From Mycobacterium sp. GA-0227b (lineage in GTDB: Bacteria > Actinomycetota > Actinomycetes > Mycobacteriales > Mycobacteriaceae): a DNA stretch of 64,000 nt. The notes below the pieces were generated by a model that was not told the DNA's origin, searched no databases, and saw nothing but the letters and a program-made list of their open reading frames with translations. Below are positions 9,382 through 17,690 of the stretch, one piece after another. Location: the NCBI RefSeq assembly GCF_001499855.1, contig NZ_LQIK01000001.1, forward strand, positions 372,001 to 436,000, written 5' to 3'. The position numbers and the translations under genes were made by a program. Numbering within the stretch: position 1 is the stretch's first letter; each line of letters begins with the position of its first letter.

Positions 9382-9433
9382 CGATTTCGGTGTAACCGGA
9401 CGCGCTCAGCGCAACCAACTACGCCGAAATCGC
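9381..9433. repeat. Long palindromic intergenic element (14-bp arms)
   Basis: GCGATTTCGG at 9381-9390 is exactly inverted as CCGAAATCGC at 9424-9433. The arms extend to 14 bp with one mismatch, and the inner part holds a GCGCTCAGCGC-type smaller inverted repeat. It fills the gap between ALDH and SDR and overlaps the last base of the ALDH stop codon. It could act as an RNA hairpin that separates expression of the two genes, or as a dispersed repeat. Confidence 0.7.
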
Positions 9434-9453
9434 AGACTCTAGAAAGGAACCCC

Positions 9454-10317
9454 ATGCCAGGAGTGCAGGATCGCGTCATCGTCGTCACCGGGGCCGGAGG
9501 CGGACTCGGGCGCGAGTACGCGCTGACCCTCGCCCGGGAGGGCGCCAGCGTCGTCGTCAACGACCTCGGCGGTTCACGCGACGGCACCGGTGCCGGACAC
9601 AACATGGCCGACCAGGTCGTCAAGGAGATCAAGGACGCGGGCGGACGCGCCGTCGCAAACTACGACAGTGTCGCCGAGCCCGAGGGCGCCGAGAACATCA
9701 TCAAGACCGCGCTCGACGAGTTCGGCAAGGTCGACGGCGTGGTCTCCAACGCGGGCATCCTGCGCGACGGCACGTTCCACAAGATGGAGTTCGCCAACTG
9801 GGACGCGGTGCTCAAGGTGCACCTGTACGGCGGTTACAACGTGATCCGTGCGGCGTGGCCGCACTTCCGGGAGAACAGCTTCGGCCGCGTGGTCGTCGCC
9901 ACCTCCACCAGTGGGCTGTTCGGAAACTTCGGCCAGGCCAACTACGGGGCCGCCAAACTCGGTCTCGTCGGCCTGATCAACACGCTGGCCCAGGAAGGCG
10001 CGAAGTACAACATCAAGGCCAACGCGGTCGCCCCGATCGCGGCGACCCGGATGACGCAGGACATCCTGCCGCCGGAGGTCTTCGAGAAGCTGACGCCGGA
10101 GTATGTCGCCCCGGTCGTGGCCTACCTGATGACCGAGGAGTTGCCCGAGACCGCATCGGTGTTCATCGTCGGCGGCGGCAAGGTTCAGCGCACCGCGCTG
10201 TTCCAGAACGAGGGCATCACGTTCTCCGAGGTTCCCTCGGTCGACGACATCGCCGCGAAGTGGGGCGAGATCACCGACCTGTCGGCGGCGCAGCGGGCCA
10301 CCTTCAGCCTCGGCTGA
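9454..10317 (+). CDS. Short-chain dehydrogenase, 3-hydroxyacyl-CoA type (Rv0148-like), 287 aa
   Basis: Rossmann-fold SDR with VVTGAGGGLGREYAL at the N-terminus, NDLGGSRDG for cofactor choice, SNAGILRD, and the Ser-Tyr-Lys active site in STSGLFGNFGQANYGAAK. The sequence resembles the (3R)-hydroxyacyl-CoA dehydrogenase domain of peroxisomal multifunctional enzyme 2, so a beta-oxidation-type substrate is plausible. ATG at 9454 has a GAAAGGA ribosome site. Ten bp separate its end from the quinone oxidoreductase, suggesting one transcript. Confidence 0.9.
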   Translation: MPGVQDRVIVVTGAGGGLGREYALTLAREGASVVVNDLGGSRDGTGAGHNMADQVVKEIKDAGGRAVANYDSVAEPEGAENIIKTALDEFGKVDGVVSNAGILRDGTFHKMEFANWDAVLKVHLYGGYNVIRAAWPHFRENSFGRVVVATSTSGLFGNFGQANYGAAKLGLVGLINTLAQEGAKYNIKANAVAPIAATRMTQDILPPEVFEKLTPEYVAPVVAYLMTEELPETASVFIVGGGKVQRTALFQNEGITFSEVPSVDDIAAKWGEITDLSAAQRATFSLG

Positions 10318-10327
10318 GCCTCCCTGC

Positions 10328-11293
10328 ATGAAAGCGCTTGTCGCGCAGGAGCTCACCGGACCCAGCGGGCTTTGCCTAACCGATGTCGACGAGGTTGCCG
10401 GCGGCGACGACGTGGTGGTCGTCGACGTCGGCGCGGCCGGAGTCAGTTTCCCCGACCTGTTGCTGTTGCGCGGCGAGTATCAGCTGCGGCTGGAGCCGCC
10501 GTTCATTCCCGGCATGGAGGTCGCCGGGGTGGTGCGGTCGGCACCGTACGAGTCGGAGTTCAAACCGGGTCAGCGGGTGACCGCGCTCTCGATGCTCGGG
10601 GCGTGGGCTGAGCAGGTGGCGGTGCAGCCCGCCAACCTCATGCGCACCCCGGACGACCTGGACGACGCAGAATCCGTTGCGCTGCTGGGCAATTACCAGA
10701 CGATGTACTTCGCACTGGCCAAACGGGGAGCGCTGCGGCCGGGCGAGACCGTGCTGGTGCTGGGATCGGCCGGCGGCGTCGGCACTGCAGCCGTGCAGAT
10801 TGCAAAGGCATTGGGCGCCACGGTGATCGCGATGGTGCACCGACCGCACGCGGCCGATTTCGTCGAATCGCTGGGCGCCGATGTGGTGTTGCCGCTCGCC
10901 GAGGGTTGGCTGGAGGCGGTCAAAGATGCGACCGACGGCCGAGGCGTCGACCTGGTGGTGGACCCGATCGGCGGCGACGCCTTCGACGACGCGATCCGCG
11001 CGCTCGCTGTCGAGGGCCGACTGCTGGTGATCGGCTTTGCGGCAGGCGGAATTCCGACGGTGAAGGTGAACCGGTTGTTGCTGCGCAATGTCGCGGTGAT
11101 CGGCGTCGGCTACGGCGAGTACGTCAACCGCAAGCCGGGCTCGCAGTCCGTGTTCGAGTTCGGGGTGGCGGAGTTGGTCAAAGCCGGGCTGCGGCCGCCG
11201 CCGCCGGTGCGCTTTCCGCTGTCCAAGGGTGCCGAAGCGCTGCAGGCGCTGGCCGACGGCGGGGTGCTGGGTAAGCTCGTGCTGGAGCCTTAG
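10328..11293 (+). CDS. NADPH:quinone oxidoreductase, zinc-free MDR family (Rv0149-like), 321 aa
   Basis: Medium-chain reductase without structural zinc cysteines. The N-terminal GroES-like half contains the proline-rich PPFIPGMEVAGVV. The NADPH-binding loop is VLVLGSAGGVGTAAVQIAKALGA, followed by DLVVDPIGGDAFD. Such enzymes reduce quinones or enoyl-thioesters. It follows the SDR closely, and its stop codon directly abuts the ATG of the next gene, so the HAD hydrolase is probably co-transcribed. Confidence 0.9.
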   Translation: MKALVAQELTGPSGLCLTDVDEVAGGDDVVVVDVGAAGVSFPDLLLLRGEYQLRLEPPFIPGMEVAGVVRSAPYESEFKPGQRVTALSMLGAWAEQVAVQPANLMRTPDDLDDAESVALLGNYQTMYFALAKRGALRPGETVLVLGSAGGVGTAAVQIAKALGATVIAMVHRPHAADFVESLGADVVLPLAEGWLEAVKDATDGRGVDLVVDPIGGDAFDDAIRALAVEGRLLVIGFAAGGIPTVKVNRLLLRNVAVIGVGYGEYVNRKPGSQSVFEFGVAELVKAGLRPPPPVRFPLSKGAEALQALADGGVLGKLVLEP

Positions 11294-11998
11294 ATGGCGC
11301 CGCGGGCGTTGGCGTTCGACGTGTTCGGCACGGTTGTCGACTGGCGCTCGTGCATCATCCGCGAGCTCGAGGACTTCGGCAAAGCCAAAGGCGTGCAACG
11401 GGATTGGGCTGCCTTCGCCGATGACTGGCGTGCCGGCTACCCGCCGGCGATGGACCGGGTGCGCCGCGGCGAGCTGCCGTGGACCAAGATCGACGGCCTG
11501 CACCGAATGATCCTCGTCGACCTGCTCGCCAAGGCCGACATCACCGCCGACGGCGATGCTGTCGACCACCTCAATCGCGCCTGGCATCGCCTCGACCCGT
11601 GGCCCGACACGGTCGCTGGGCTCACGCGACTCAAGCGCAAGTTCGTGATCACGACGCTGTCGAACGGCAACGTCTCGCTGCTGACCAACATGGCCAAGCG
11701 CGCCGCGCTGCCGTGGGACTGCGTGATCTCGGCCGAATTGTTCCGCCACTACAAGCCCGACCCCGAGGCCTACCTCGGCTGCGCCGAACTGCTCGACGTG
11801 GCGCCCGATGAGCTGATGCTGGTGGCCGCGCACACCAGCGATCTGCGCGGGGCGAAACGCGCAGGGCTGATGACGGCATGGGTGGACAGGCCGCTGGAAT
11901 ACGGTGCGGGAAGGCGCCGCCCGTCGAAAATCGGCGATGGTGAATTCGACGTGATGGCAACGGATTTCCTTGACCTCGCGACGAAGCTGGGCGCGTGA
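11294..11998 (+). CDS. Haloacid dehalogenase type II (HAD superfamily), 234 aa
   Basis: HAD hydrolase with motif I FDVFGTVVDW (Asp nucleophile), motif II TLSNGN, the lysine in HYKPDPEAYLG, and motif IV in VAAHTSDLRGAKRAG. These match L-2-haloacid dehalogenases, which displace a halide through an aspartyl ester; many relatives act on other substrates. The ATG begins at the base after the preceding stop codon, which implies translational coupling. Confidence 0.85.
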   Translation: MAPRALAFDVFGTVVDWRSCIIRELEDFGKAKGVQRDWAAFADDWRAGYPPAMDRVRRGELPWTKIDGLHRMILVDLLAKADITADGDAVDHLNRAWHRLDPWPDTVAGLTRLKRKFVITTLSNGNVSLLTNMAKRAALPWDCVISAELFRHYKPDPEAYLGCAELLDVAPDELMLVAAHTSDLRGAKRAGLMTAWVDRPLEYGAGRRRPSKIGDGEFDVMATDFLDLATKLGA

Positions 11999-12011
11999 CA
12001 TCGCGAACGGC

Positions 12012-12017
12012 TAGCGT
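12012..12017 (+). promoter_or_regulatory. -10 box TAGCGT, leaderless architecture
   Basis: TAGCGT, then GGAGGA, then GTG at 12024. The purine run touches the start codon and is too close for a ribosome site, whereas the 6-nt spacing fits a leaderless start. It makes the methyltransferase independent of the HAD gene. Confidence 0.5.
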
Positions 12018-12023
12018 GGAGGA

Positions 12024-12773
12024 GTGACCGATCAGTCGACAACCACGCTTCCGCCCGCGTTGCGCAGGGCGGTCGAACTCTTCCCCGACCCGCCATCGTC
12101 TGTTGACGTCAGCAAGGGCTACCTGGACCTGCTCAGCGATCGGACGTCGACCGACCATGCACCGCCGAAGAACACCGGCTTCATCCAGGCCGCCTGGGCA
12201 TCGGGCCTTGGGTCCATGCTCTACGACAACGCGCAGGCGTTCGCGCGCAGATTCGTCGGCGCGTGGCAGCTGCCCATCGACTCGCTGAACATCCCCCGGG
12301 GCGGCATCGCACTCGACGTCGGAAGCGGCCCGGGCAACGTGACCGCATCGCTGGCGCGTGTCGCCGGTCCGGACGGTCTGGCCCTCGGCGTCGACATCTC
12401 CGAACCGATGCTGGCTCGGGCGGTGCGCGCACAGGCCGGCTCGAACGTCGGGTTCCTGCGCGCCGACGCCCAGCGGTTGCCATTTCGGGAAGCGAGCATC
12501 GACGCGGTGAGCTCCCTCGCGGTGCTGCAGCTGATTCCCGAGCCCTCGGCGGCAGTCGCGGAGATGTATCGGGTGCTGCGGCCCGGCGGCCGGATCGCGA
12601 TCATGGTGCCCACGGTGGGCCACGTGCCTGCGCCGCTTCGGCTGTTGTCGAGCGGCGGGGCGCACTTCTTCGGTGAGGACGAACTCGGCGACCTGTTCGA
12701 GCAACAGGGGTTCATCAGCGTGCGCACCAAATCCCTCGCCAACATCCAATGGGTGCGGGCGCACCGTCCGTGA
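12024..12773 (+). CDS. Class I SAM-dependent methyltransferase, 249 aa
   Basis: UbiE/Methyltransf_11-type fold. Motif I is IALDVGSGPGNVTASLA, motif II LGVDISEPMLARA, then FLRADAQRLPF and the post-motif RVLRPGGRIAIMVP. Acceptor unknown. GTG start at 12024 fits the upstream -10 hexamer. The N-terminal 60 residues before motif I are conserved-looking and likely form a substrate lid. It may share a transcript with the DUF456 gene 10 bp downstream. Confidence 0.85.
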   Translation: MTDQSTTTLPPALRRAVELFPDPPSSVDVSKGYLDLLSDRTSTDHAPPKNTGFIQAAWASGLGSMLYDNAQAFARRFVGAWQLPIDSLNIPRGGIALDVGSGPGNVTASLARVAGPDGLALGVDISEPMLARAVRAQAGSNVGFLRADAQRLPFREASIDAVSSLAVLQLIPEPSAAVAEMYRVLRPGGRIAIMVPTVGHVPAPLRLLSSGGAHFFGEDELGDLFEQQGFISVRTKSLANIQWVRAHRP

Positions 12774-12783
12774 GGCGCGAGCC

Positions 12784-13269
12784 ATGAGCGCCGGCGGCAT
12801 CGTGCTTGTGGCGCTGGCCATCGCGGTCGGCATCGTCGGCATCGTGGTTCCGCTGCTGCCCGGAACCCTGTTGGTGTTCGGCGCGATCGCGGTGTGGGCC
12901 GTCGTCGAGAATGAACCCACCGCATGGGTGACGTTCGGCGCGGCGACGGTGCTCCTCGGCGCAGCCATGCTGATCAAGTACACCTGGCCGATGCGGCGGA
13001 TGCGCGAGGCCGATGTGCGGACGTGGAGCCTGGTCGCCGGCGGCACGCTCGGCATCATCTGCTTCTTCGTGATCCCGGTTCTCGGCCTGCCGATCGGCTT
13101 CGTGCTGGGCATCTACCTCGCTGAACTGGCCAATCGGCACGACCAACGCGTCGCCTGGACATCGACAAAGCATGCGCTGAAAGGCGTCGCCCTGTCGGTC
13201 GGTGTGGAACTGGCCGGCGCGCTGCTCGCCACCGTCATTTGGGTCATCGGGGTGTACTTGACGCAGTAG
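12784..13269 (+). CDS. DUF456 membrane protein, 161 aa
   Basis: Small integral membrane protein with about four hydrophobic segments (residues 4-40, 45-60, 75-105, 135-160). It carries the DUF456 hallmark glycine-rich first segment IVGIVVPLLPGTLLVFGAI and a later PVLGLPIGFVLGIYLAELA. Function unknown. It starts 10 bp after the methyltransferase. Its stop codon is embedded in the -10 box of the next gene. Confidence 0.85.
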   Translation: MSAGGIVLVALAIAVGIVGIVVPLLPGTLLVFGAIAVWAVVENEPTAWVTFGAATVLLGAAMLIKYTWPMRRMREADVRTWSLVAGGTLGIICFFVIPVLGLPIGFVLGIYLAELANRHDQRVAWTSTKHALKGVALSVGVELAGALLATVIWVIGVYLTQ

Positions 13270-13272
13270 CTT
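13267..13272 (+). promoter_or_regulatory. -10 box TAGCTT, leaderless architecture
   Basis: TAGCTT is followed by GCTGGA (6 nt) and ATG at 13279. The TAG of this box is also the stop codon of the DUF456 gene, so a promoter and a stop codon share bases. Confidence 0.5.
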
Positions 13273-13278
13273 GCTGGA

Positions 13279-14442
13279 ATGGCCAAGCTGCGCTTCGGAT
13301 ACTTCATCGCACCGTTTCACCGCGCCGGGACGAATCCAACGCTTGCCCTGCAACGCGACCTCGAACTCGTCGAGCACCTCGACGCGGTCGGATACGACGA
13401 GGCGTGGATCGGCGAGCACCACTCGGCGGGCAGCGAGATCATCAGCTCGCCCGAGGTGTTCATCGCCGCGGCGGCCCAGCGCGCCAAACGCATCCGGTTC
13501 GGCACGGGCGTGATCTCGCTGGCGTACCACAACCCGCTGTGGACGGCCGACCGGCTGATGCTGCTCGACCACCTCACCCACGGCCGCATCATCGGCGGTA
13601 TGGGACCGGGTTCGCTGCCCACCGACGCCGCGATGATCGGTCTGACGCCCACCGACACCCGCGAGCTGCTGGAGACCAACCTCGACATCGTGGTCCGCTT
13701 ACTCAACGGCGAGACCGTCTCGGCGAAGACCCCGACGCACGAACTGTTCGATGCGCGACTGCAACTGGCGCCCTACTCGGAGGAGGGCATCCCGCTGGCC
13801 GTCGCCGCGGTGGCGTCCCCGACCGGCGCGCGGCTGGCGGGCAAGCACGGCATCGGCCTGCTGTCGATCGGCGCGACGCTGGTCGTCGAGGGGTTCGACG
13901 CGCTCGCCCATCACTGGGGCATCGTCGAGGAGCGCGCCGCCACGTTCGGCACCACAGTCGACCGCCGCAACTGGTCGCTGGTCGGGCCGTTCCACATCGC
14001 CGAGACCGATGAGCAGGCCCGCGCCGACGTCCGGTTCGGTATCGAGCCATGGTTCAACTACTTCCAGAAAATCGCGGCGTTCCCGCAGATGACGATTCCG
14101 GGCGACCGCATCGACGACATGATCGACATCATCAACGAGGCCGGCGCCGGGGTGATCGGCACGCCGGAGCGGGCCCGCGCTCAGGTGCAGCGGTTGTGGG
14201 ATCAGTCCGGTGGGTTCGGGTGCCTGCTGCAGATGGGCCACGAGTGGGCCAACCCGGCGGCCACCAAACGTTCGGCGGAATTGTTCGCCGCCGAGGTGTT
14301 CCCGCATTTCCAGGGTCAGGCGCAGCCGACGCTGGACGCCGCGGCGCGGGCCGGCCAAGTACGCGAGGAATTCGCCCAGTCGCAGCTCAGCGCGATCGAC
14401 CACATGACCAAGAAGTACGAGGCGGAAAAGGGCGGCAAGTAG
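13279..14442 (+). CDS. LLM class flavin-dependent oxidoreductase, 387 aa
   Basis: Bacterial luciferase-like TIM-barrel monooxygenase using FMNH2 or F420. Recognisable parts: the N-terminal LRFGYFIAPFH strand, YDEAWIGEHHSAG, IRFGTGVISLAYHNPLWTAD, and GRIIGGMGPGSLPTDAAMIG. The sequence and length are close to proteins annotated as limonene 1,2-monooxygenase-type oxidoreductases, but the real substrate is unknown. The start is fixed by the -10 box ending 6 nt upstream. The gene ends at a palindromic element facing ptbB. Confidence 0.87.
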   Translation: MAKLRFGYFIAPFHRAGTNPTLALQRDLELVEHLDAVGYDEAWIGEHHSAGSEIISSPEVFIAAAAQRAKRIRFGTGVISLAYHNPLWTADRLMLLDHLTHGRIIGGMGPGSLPTDAAMIGLTPTDTRELLETNLDIVVRLLNGETVSAKTPTHELFDARLQLAPYSEEGIPLAVAAVASPTGARLAGKHGIGLLSIGATLVVEGFDALAHHWGIVEERAATFGTTVDRRNWSLVGPFHIAETDEQARADVRFGIEPWFNYFQKIAAFPQMTIPGDRIDDMIDIINEAGAGVIGTPERARAQVQRLWDQSGGFGCLLQMGHEWANPAATKRSAELFAAEVFPHFQGQAQPTLDAAARAGQVREEFAQSQLSAIDHMTKKYEAEKGGK

Positions 14443-14458
14443 CCGCTAGTAGCCGGCC

Positions 14459-14520
14459 GAGCGTGGGCTCATGTCACGCCAAAACCGCAAACAGCGTGCG
14501 GGGTAACCCACGTTTGCGGG
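14459..14520. repeat. Palindromic intergenic element, copy 1
   Basis: GAGCGTGGGCTC at the left and GGTAACCCACGTT at the right, with CGTGGG (14462-14467) complementary to CCCACG (14507-14512). A second, clearly related copy is at 32744-32803. Both lie between 3' ends of convergent genes, which suggests a bidirectional terminator-like or mobile palindromic role. Confidence 0.6.
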
Positions 14521-14526
14521 CGAAGA

Positions 14527-15324
14527 TCAGCCGAGCAGCGCGGCGCGTAGCCGGGTGACCTCGTCGTCTGGCACGCCCGCTGCCTCGAGATAGCCGCGCA
14601 AAGAACCGTAGTTCTGGTCGATCGAACGGCGCGCGGCGGCGAGATACTCCTCGCGCACGCCGAGCACCGCGTCGGTCAGTCGCGCCTCCACGAACGTGAC
14701 TTCCTCGTCGGTCTCGGTCCGCTCGCGCACCGACCTCATGATCTGCTCCCGAAGTTGCGGCACCGCGTCGTTGCTGCGCAGAAAATCCGCCATGATCACG
14801 TCGCGGTCGACGCCCACCGCGCCGAGGGCGGTGGCCACCGCGAAGCCGGTGCGGTCCTTGCCGGCGAAGCAGTGCGCGATGACCGGACGGCCCGCCGCCA
14901 GTAGTGAAATGACCTGCCGCACAGCGCGTTGTGCGCCGGGCAACGTCGGGAACCGCTGGTACTCCTCGGTCATGAACCGCAGGGCGGCCACGCTGACGTC
15001 CTCGTCGTCGGGCTTGTCGGTCATCATCCTCTGGAAGGCCGACTCGTGCGGTGCCTCGGCGGACACCGCGGTGACCTCGTGGAAGTGGAGGTGGTGCACT
15101 TCCACGCCCGAGGGCACCGCCCCCGTGCCGTGACGCTCCACCTCCCGCGCCGAGCGCAGATCGGCCACATCGGTGATGCCCAGTTCGACGAGGCGGCGAC
15201 GGCCGGTGTCGTCCAGACCACTCAGCTCGCTGGACCGGAAGAACCGGCCCGGGCGCACGCCCGTCTCGGCCGCGACGTCACGGAAGTTCCATGCGCCCGA
15301 GAGCTCGCCGAGTCCGATCGTCAC
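14527..15324 (-). CDS. ptbB: Protein tyrosine phosphatase (PtpB/Rv0153c-like), 265 aa
   Basis: Dual-specificity/tyrosine phosphatase with the P-loop HCFAGKDRTG at residues 151-160 (catalytic Cys152, Arg158), plus the family N-terminal NFRDV, FRSSELS and ADLRS segments. The orthologue in M. tuberculosis is a secreted virulence factor acting in host cells and removes phosphate from tyrosine and phosphoinositides; whether this copy is secreted cannot be judged because no signal peptide is present. The ATG overlaps the fadE2 stop codon by 4 bp (ATGA), so the two genes are coupled in the order fadE2-ptbB. Confidence 0.92.
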   Translation of the reverse strand: MTIGLGELSGAWNFRDVAAETGVRPGRFFRSSELSGLDDTGRRRLVELGITDVADLRSAREVERHGTGAVPSGVEVHHLHFHEVTAVSAEAPHESAFQRMMTDKPDDEDVSVAALRFMTEEYQRFPTLPGAQRAVRQVISLLAAGRPVIAHCFAGKDRTGFAVATALGAVGVDRDVIMADFLRSNDAVPQLREQIMRSVRERTETDEEVTFVEARLTDAVLGVREEYLAAARRSIDQNYGSLRGYLEAAGVPDDEVTRLRAALLG

Positions 15325-16598
15325 CGGCCGGTCACCGCCGTGTTGGATTGGCGGCTCGCCGCCGGGTTGGATTGACGGCTCGCCGCCGATACGAAAGCGC
15401 TTTTCTCCCTACCGAGTTCAGCCCGGGCGATGGTGCGCATGTGCACCTCGTCGGGCCCGTCGAACAGTCGCATCGCGCGGTGCCAGCTGTACAGCCGGGC
15501 CAGCGGGAAGTCGTCGCTGACCCCGGCGGCGCCGTGCACCTGGATGGCGCGGTCGATCACGTCACATGCCACTTGGGGCGCGACCGACTTGATCTGGCTC
15601 ACCAACACGTGAGCTTCCTTGTTGCCGCGCTGGTCGATGGTCCACGCGGCCTTCTCGCACAACAGCCGCGCCTGATCGATTTCGTTGCGCGACTTGGCGA
15701 TCGCCTCACGCACCACGCCTTGCTCGGACAGCGGCTTGCCGAAGGCGACCCGCTTCTGCACCCGGTCGACCATCAACGCCAAAGCCCGCTCGGCCGCGCC
15801 CAGCGCCCGCATGCAGTGGTGGATACGGCCGGGACCCAGCCGGGCCTGGGCGATCGCGAACCCGCTGCCCTCCTCGTGCAGCAGGTTCTCGACCGGCACC
15901 CGGACGTTGTCGAAGACGATCTCGCAGTGTCCGTGCTGGTCCTGCCAGCCGAATACCGGAAGCGAGCGCTGGATGTCGACGCCGGGTGTGTCGACCGGAA
16001 CCAGGATCATCGACTGTTGCTGATGGCTGGCCGCGTCGGGGTTGGTGCGGCCCATCACGATCAGGATCTTGCAGCGCGGATCGGCGGCCCCGGTGATCCA
16101 CCACTTGCGGCCGTTGATGACGTAGTCGTCCCCGTCGCGCAGCATCGTCGTCTCGATGTTGCGGGCATCGCTGGAGGCCACCGCCGGTTCCGTCATCGCG
16201 AAGGCGCTGCGGATCTCGCCACCCAGCAGCGGATCAAGCCATTGCCGGCGCTGCTCCTCGGTGGCGAACAGGTGCAGCGTCTCCATGTTGCCGGTGTCCG
16301 GCGCGGCGCAGTTGAGCACCTCGGGCGCGATCTCCAGGCTCCACCCCGAAAGCTCGGCCAGCGGCGCGTACTCCAGGTTGGTCAGCCCCGAGACCGACGG
16401 CAGGAAGAGATTCCACAGCCCGCGCTCCCTGGCGAGGACTTTCAGCTCCTCGACGATCGGCGGAACGGTGTGGTCCTTGGGTCCCGCCTCTTCGCGGTAG
16501 CGGTGGTATTCGGCCTCGGCGGGGAAGACGAATTCCGTCATGAACTCGGTCAGGCGTTTGTGGTAGTCCTGTGCCTTGGCCGACATCGCGAAGTCCAT
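15321..16598 (-). CDS. fadE2: Acyl-CoA dehydrogenase FadE2-like, 425 aa
   Basis: Acyl-CoA dehydrogenase with AMTEPAVASSDARN, NGRKWWITGAADPRC, RVPVENLLHEEGSG, KRVAFGKPL, and VHGAAGVSDDFPLARLY. The last motif resembles the ACAD10/11 branch, which handles branched or hydroxylated acyl-CoAs. Start ATG 16598 gives MDFAMSAKAQ; a GTG three codons upstream is possible. The C-terminal tail contains an 8-residue tandem duplication (AASRQSN-), encoded by a 24-bp repeat. It is coupled to ptbB exactly as Rv0154c-Rv0153c are. Confidence 0.92.
   Translation of the reverse strand: MDFAMSAKAQDYHKRLTEFMTEFVFPAEAEYHRYREEAGPKDHTVPPIVEELKVLARERGLWNLFLPSVSGLTNLEYAPLAELSGWSLEIAPEVLNCAAPDTGNMETLHLFATEEQRRQWLDPLLGGEIRSAFAMTEPAVASSDARNIETTMLRDGDDYVINGRKWWITGAADPRCKILIVMGRTNPDAASHQQQSMILVPVDTPGVDIQRSLPVFGWQDQHGHCEIVFDNVRVPVENLLHEEGSGFAIAQARLGPGRIHHCMRALGAAERALALMVDRVQKRVAFGKPLSEQGVVREAIAKSRNEIDQARLLCEKAAWTIDQRGNKEAHVLVSQIKSVAPQVACDVIDRAIQVHGAAGVSDDFPLARLYSWHRAMRLFDGPDEVHMRTIARAELGREKSAFVSAASRQSNPAASRQSNTAVTGR
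15343..15390. repeat. 24-bp tandem repeat in the 3' end of fadE2
   Basis: TTGGATTGGCGGCTCGCCGC(CGGG) at 15343-15366 is repeated at 15367-15390 with three differences. It adds eight codons and keeps frame, lengthening the FadE2 tail (SRQSNPAASRQSNT). Confidence 0.8.
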
Positions 16599-16621
16599 GC
16601 CAGCCACGATATGACACCCGG

Positions 16622-16876
16622 TCAGAGCGGCTTGTGCTGCGTCGGGCTTTGTTCGGACTCCCATTTCGCCTCGAGCGAGCGGGTGACGCGCGTCCCGGCG
16701 GCGTACTCCACTTGGAACGTTCCACCGTCGTCGACCTCGTAGGTGACCACGCACGTGCCGTCGGTTTCGTCCTTGTGGACCACTTTGCACGGGACGGGGC
16801 CGGCGCCGCGGTCGACGAGCACCAGGTCGCCCGGCGTGACGTCCTCGATGCGGTCGTTTTCAGAGATGTTCGACAT
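16622..16876 (-). CDS. Conserved hypothetical acidic protein, 84 aa
   Basis: Short soluble acidic protein starting MSNISENDRIEDVTPGDLVL, with alternating beta-type segments (PCKVVHKDE, CVVTYEVDD, TFQVEYAAG) that suggest a small beta-barrel such as an SH3-like or KOW-like fold; this is inference from sequence pattern only. A TACCGT hexamer ends 7 nt before the ATG, consistent with leaderless transcription, although a G-run also precedes it. It lies 23 bp upstream of fadE2 on the same strand and may be the first gene of that unit. Confidence 0.6.
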   Translation of the reverse strand: MSNISENDRIEDVTPGDLVLVDRGAGPVPCKVVHKDETDGTCVVTYEVDDGGTFQVEYAAGTRVTRSLEAKWESEQSPTQHKPL

Positions 16877-17100
16877 CCCCCCGACGGTAGCAACGACGGC
16901 CTGTCTGCGGTCTCGCGCGGCCGGCGAGGCGGCGAGCCCGCCATCGGTCCCCCGAAATCGGCTGAAACGGAACCAATTTCACCGCGCGGGTGTGGCCACA
17001 ATCACGTCCGCCGACCTTGTCTTTGCAGTGCCGACCGCGCAGAATCGGATAGGTAATCTGGACTGAATCCAAACTAAGCAATAAGGATGGTGTGCGAGCG

Positions 17101-17688
17101 ATGGCATTGTTGACGATCGGTGACCAGTTTCCCCGCTACGACATGGCGGCGGTGGTCGGCGGTGACCTCTCCGAGGTCGATGCCAAGCAGCCCGACGACT
17201 ATTTCATCCGCGTGACCAGCGACGACCACGAGGGCAAGTGGCGGATCGTCTTCTTCTGGCCGAAGGACTTCACCTTCGTGTGCCCGACGGAGATCGCCGC
17301 GTTCGGCAAGCTCAACGACGATTTCGAGGACCGCGACGCGAAGGTCATCGGAGTGTCCGTCGACAACGAGTTCGTCCACTTCCAGTGGCGGGCCCAGCAC
17401 GAGGACCTCAAGAAGCTGCCGTTCCCGATGGCTTCCGACCTCAAGCGGGAACTGGCGCTGGCCACCGGAGTGCTCAACGCCGACGGGGTCGCCGACCGGG
17501 CGACGTTCATCATCGACCCGAACAATGAGATCCAGTTCGTGTCGGTCACGGCCGGCTCCGTGGGCCGCAACGTCGACGAGGTGCTGCGGGTTCTCGACGC
17601 CCTGCAGTCCGACGAGCTGTGCGCCTGCAACTGGAAGAAGGGCGATCCCACGATCAAGCCGGCCGAGCTGTTGGCAGAGGCGGTGTGA
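17101..17688 (+). CDS. ahpC: Alkyl hydroperoxide reductase subunit AhpC, 195 aa
   Basis: Two-Cys peroxiredoxin reducing organic peroxides and peroxynitrite. The peroxidatic cysteine is Cys61 in FVCPTE, and the C-terminal cysteines are Cys174 and Cys176 in DELCACNW, the three-cysteine layout of M. tuberculosis AhpC. Length and sequence match that protein closely. Start ATG 17101 (MALLTIGD); an in-frame ATG at 17092 is less likely. The upstream 224 bp have no divergent oxyR-like gene, unlike M. tuberculosis. A near-palindrome GGACT-G-AATCC lies at about 17060-17070 and could be a regulator site. Confidence 0.95.
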   Translation: MALLTIGDQFPRYDMAAVVGGDLSEVDAKQPDDYFIRVTSDDHEGKWRIVFFWPKDFTFVCPTEIAAFGKLNDDFEDRDAKVIGVSVDNEFVHFQWRAQHEDLKKLPFPMASDLKRELALATGVLNADGVADRATFIIDPNNEIQFVSVTAGSVGRNVDEVLRVLDALQSDELCACNWKKGDPTIKPAELLAEAV

Positions 17689-17690
17689 CC

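Noticed and set aside
10376..12001. 541-codon minus-strand frame opposite the quinone oxidoreductase and HAD genes
   Set aside because: Low-complexity Arg/His-rich shadow of two well-supported plus-strand enzymes; no ribosome site or motif.
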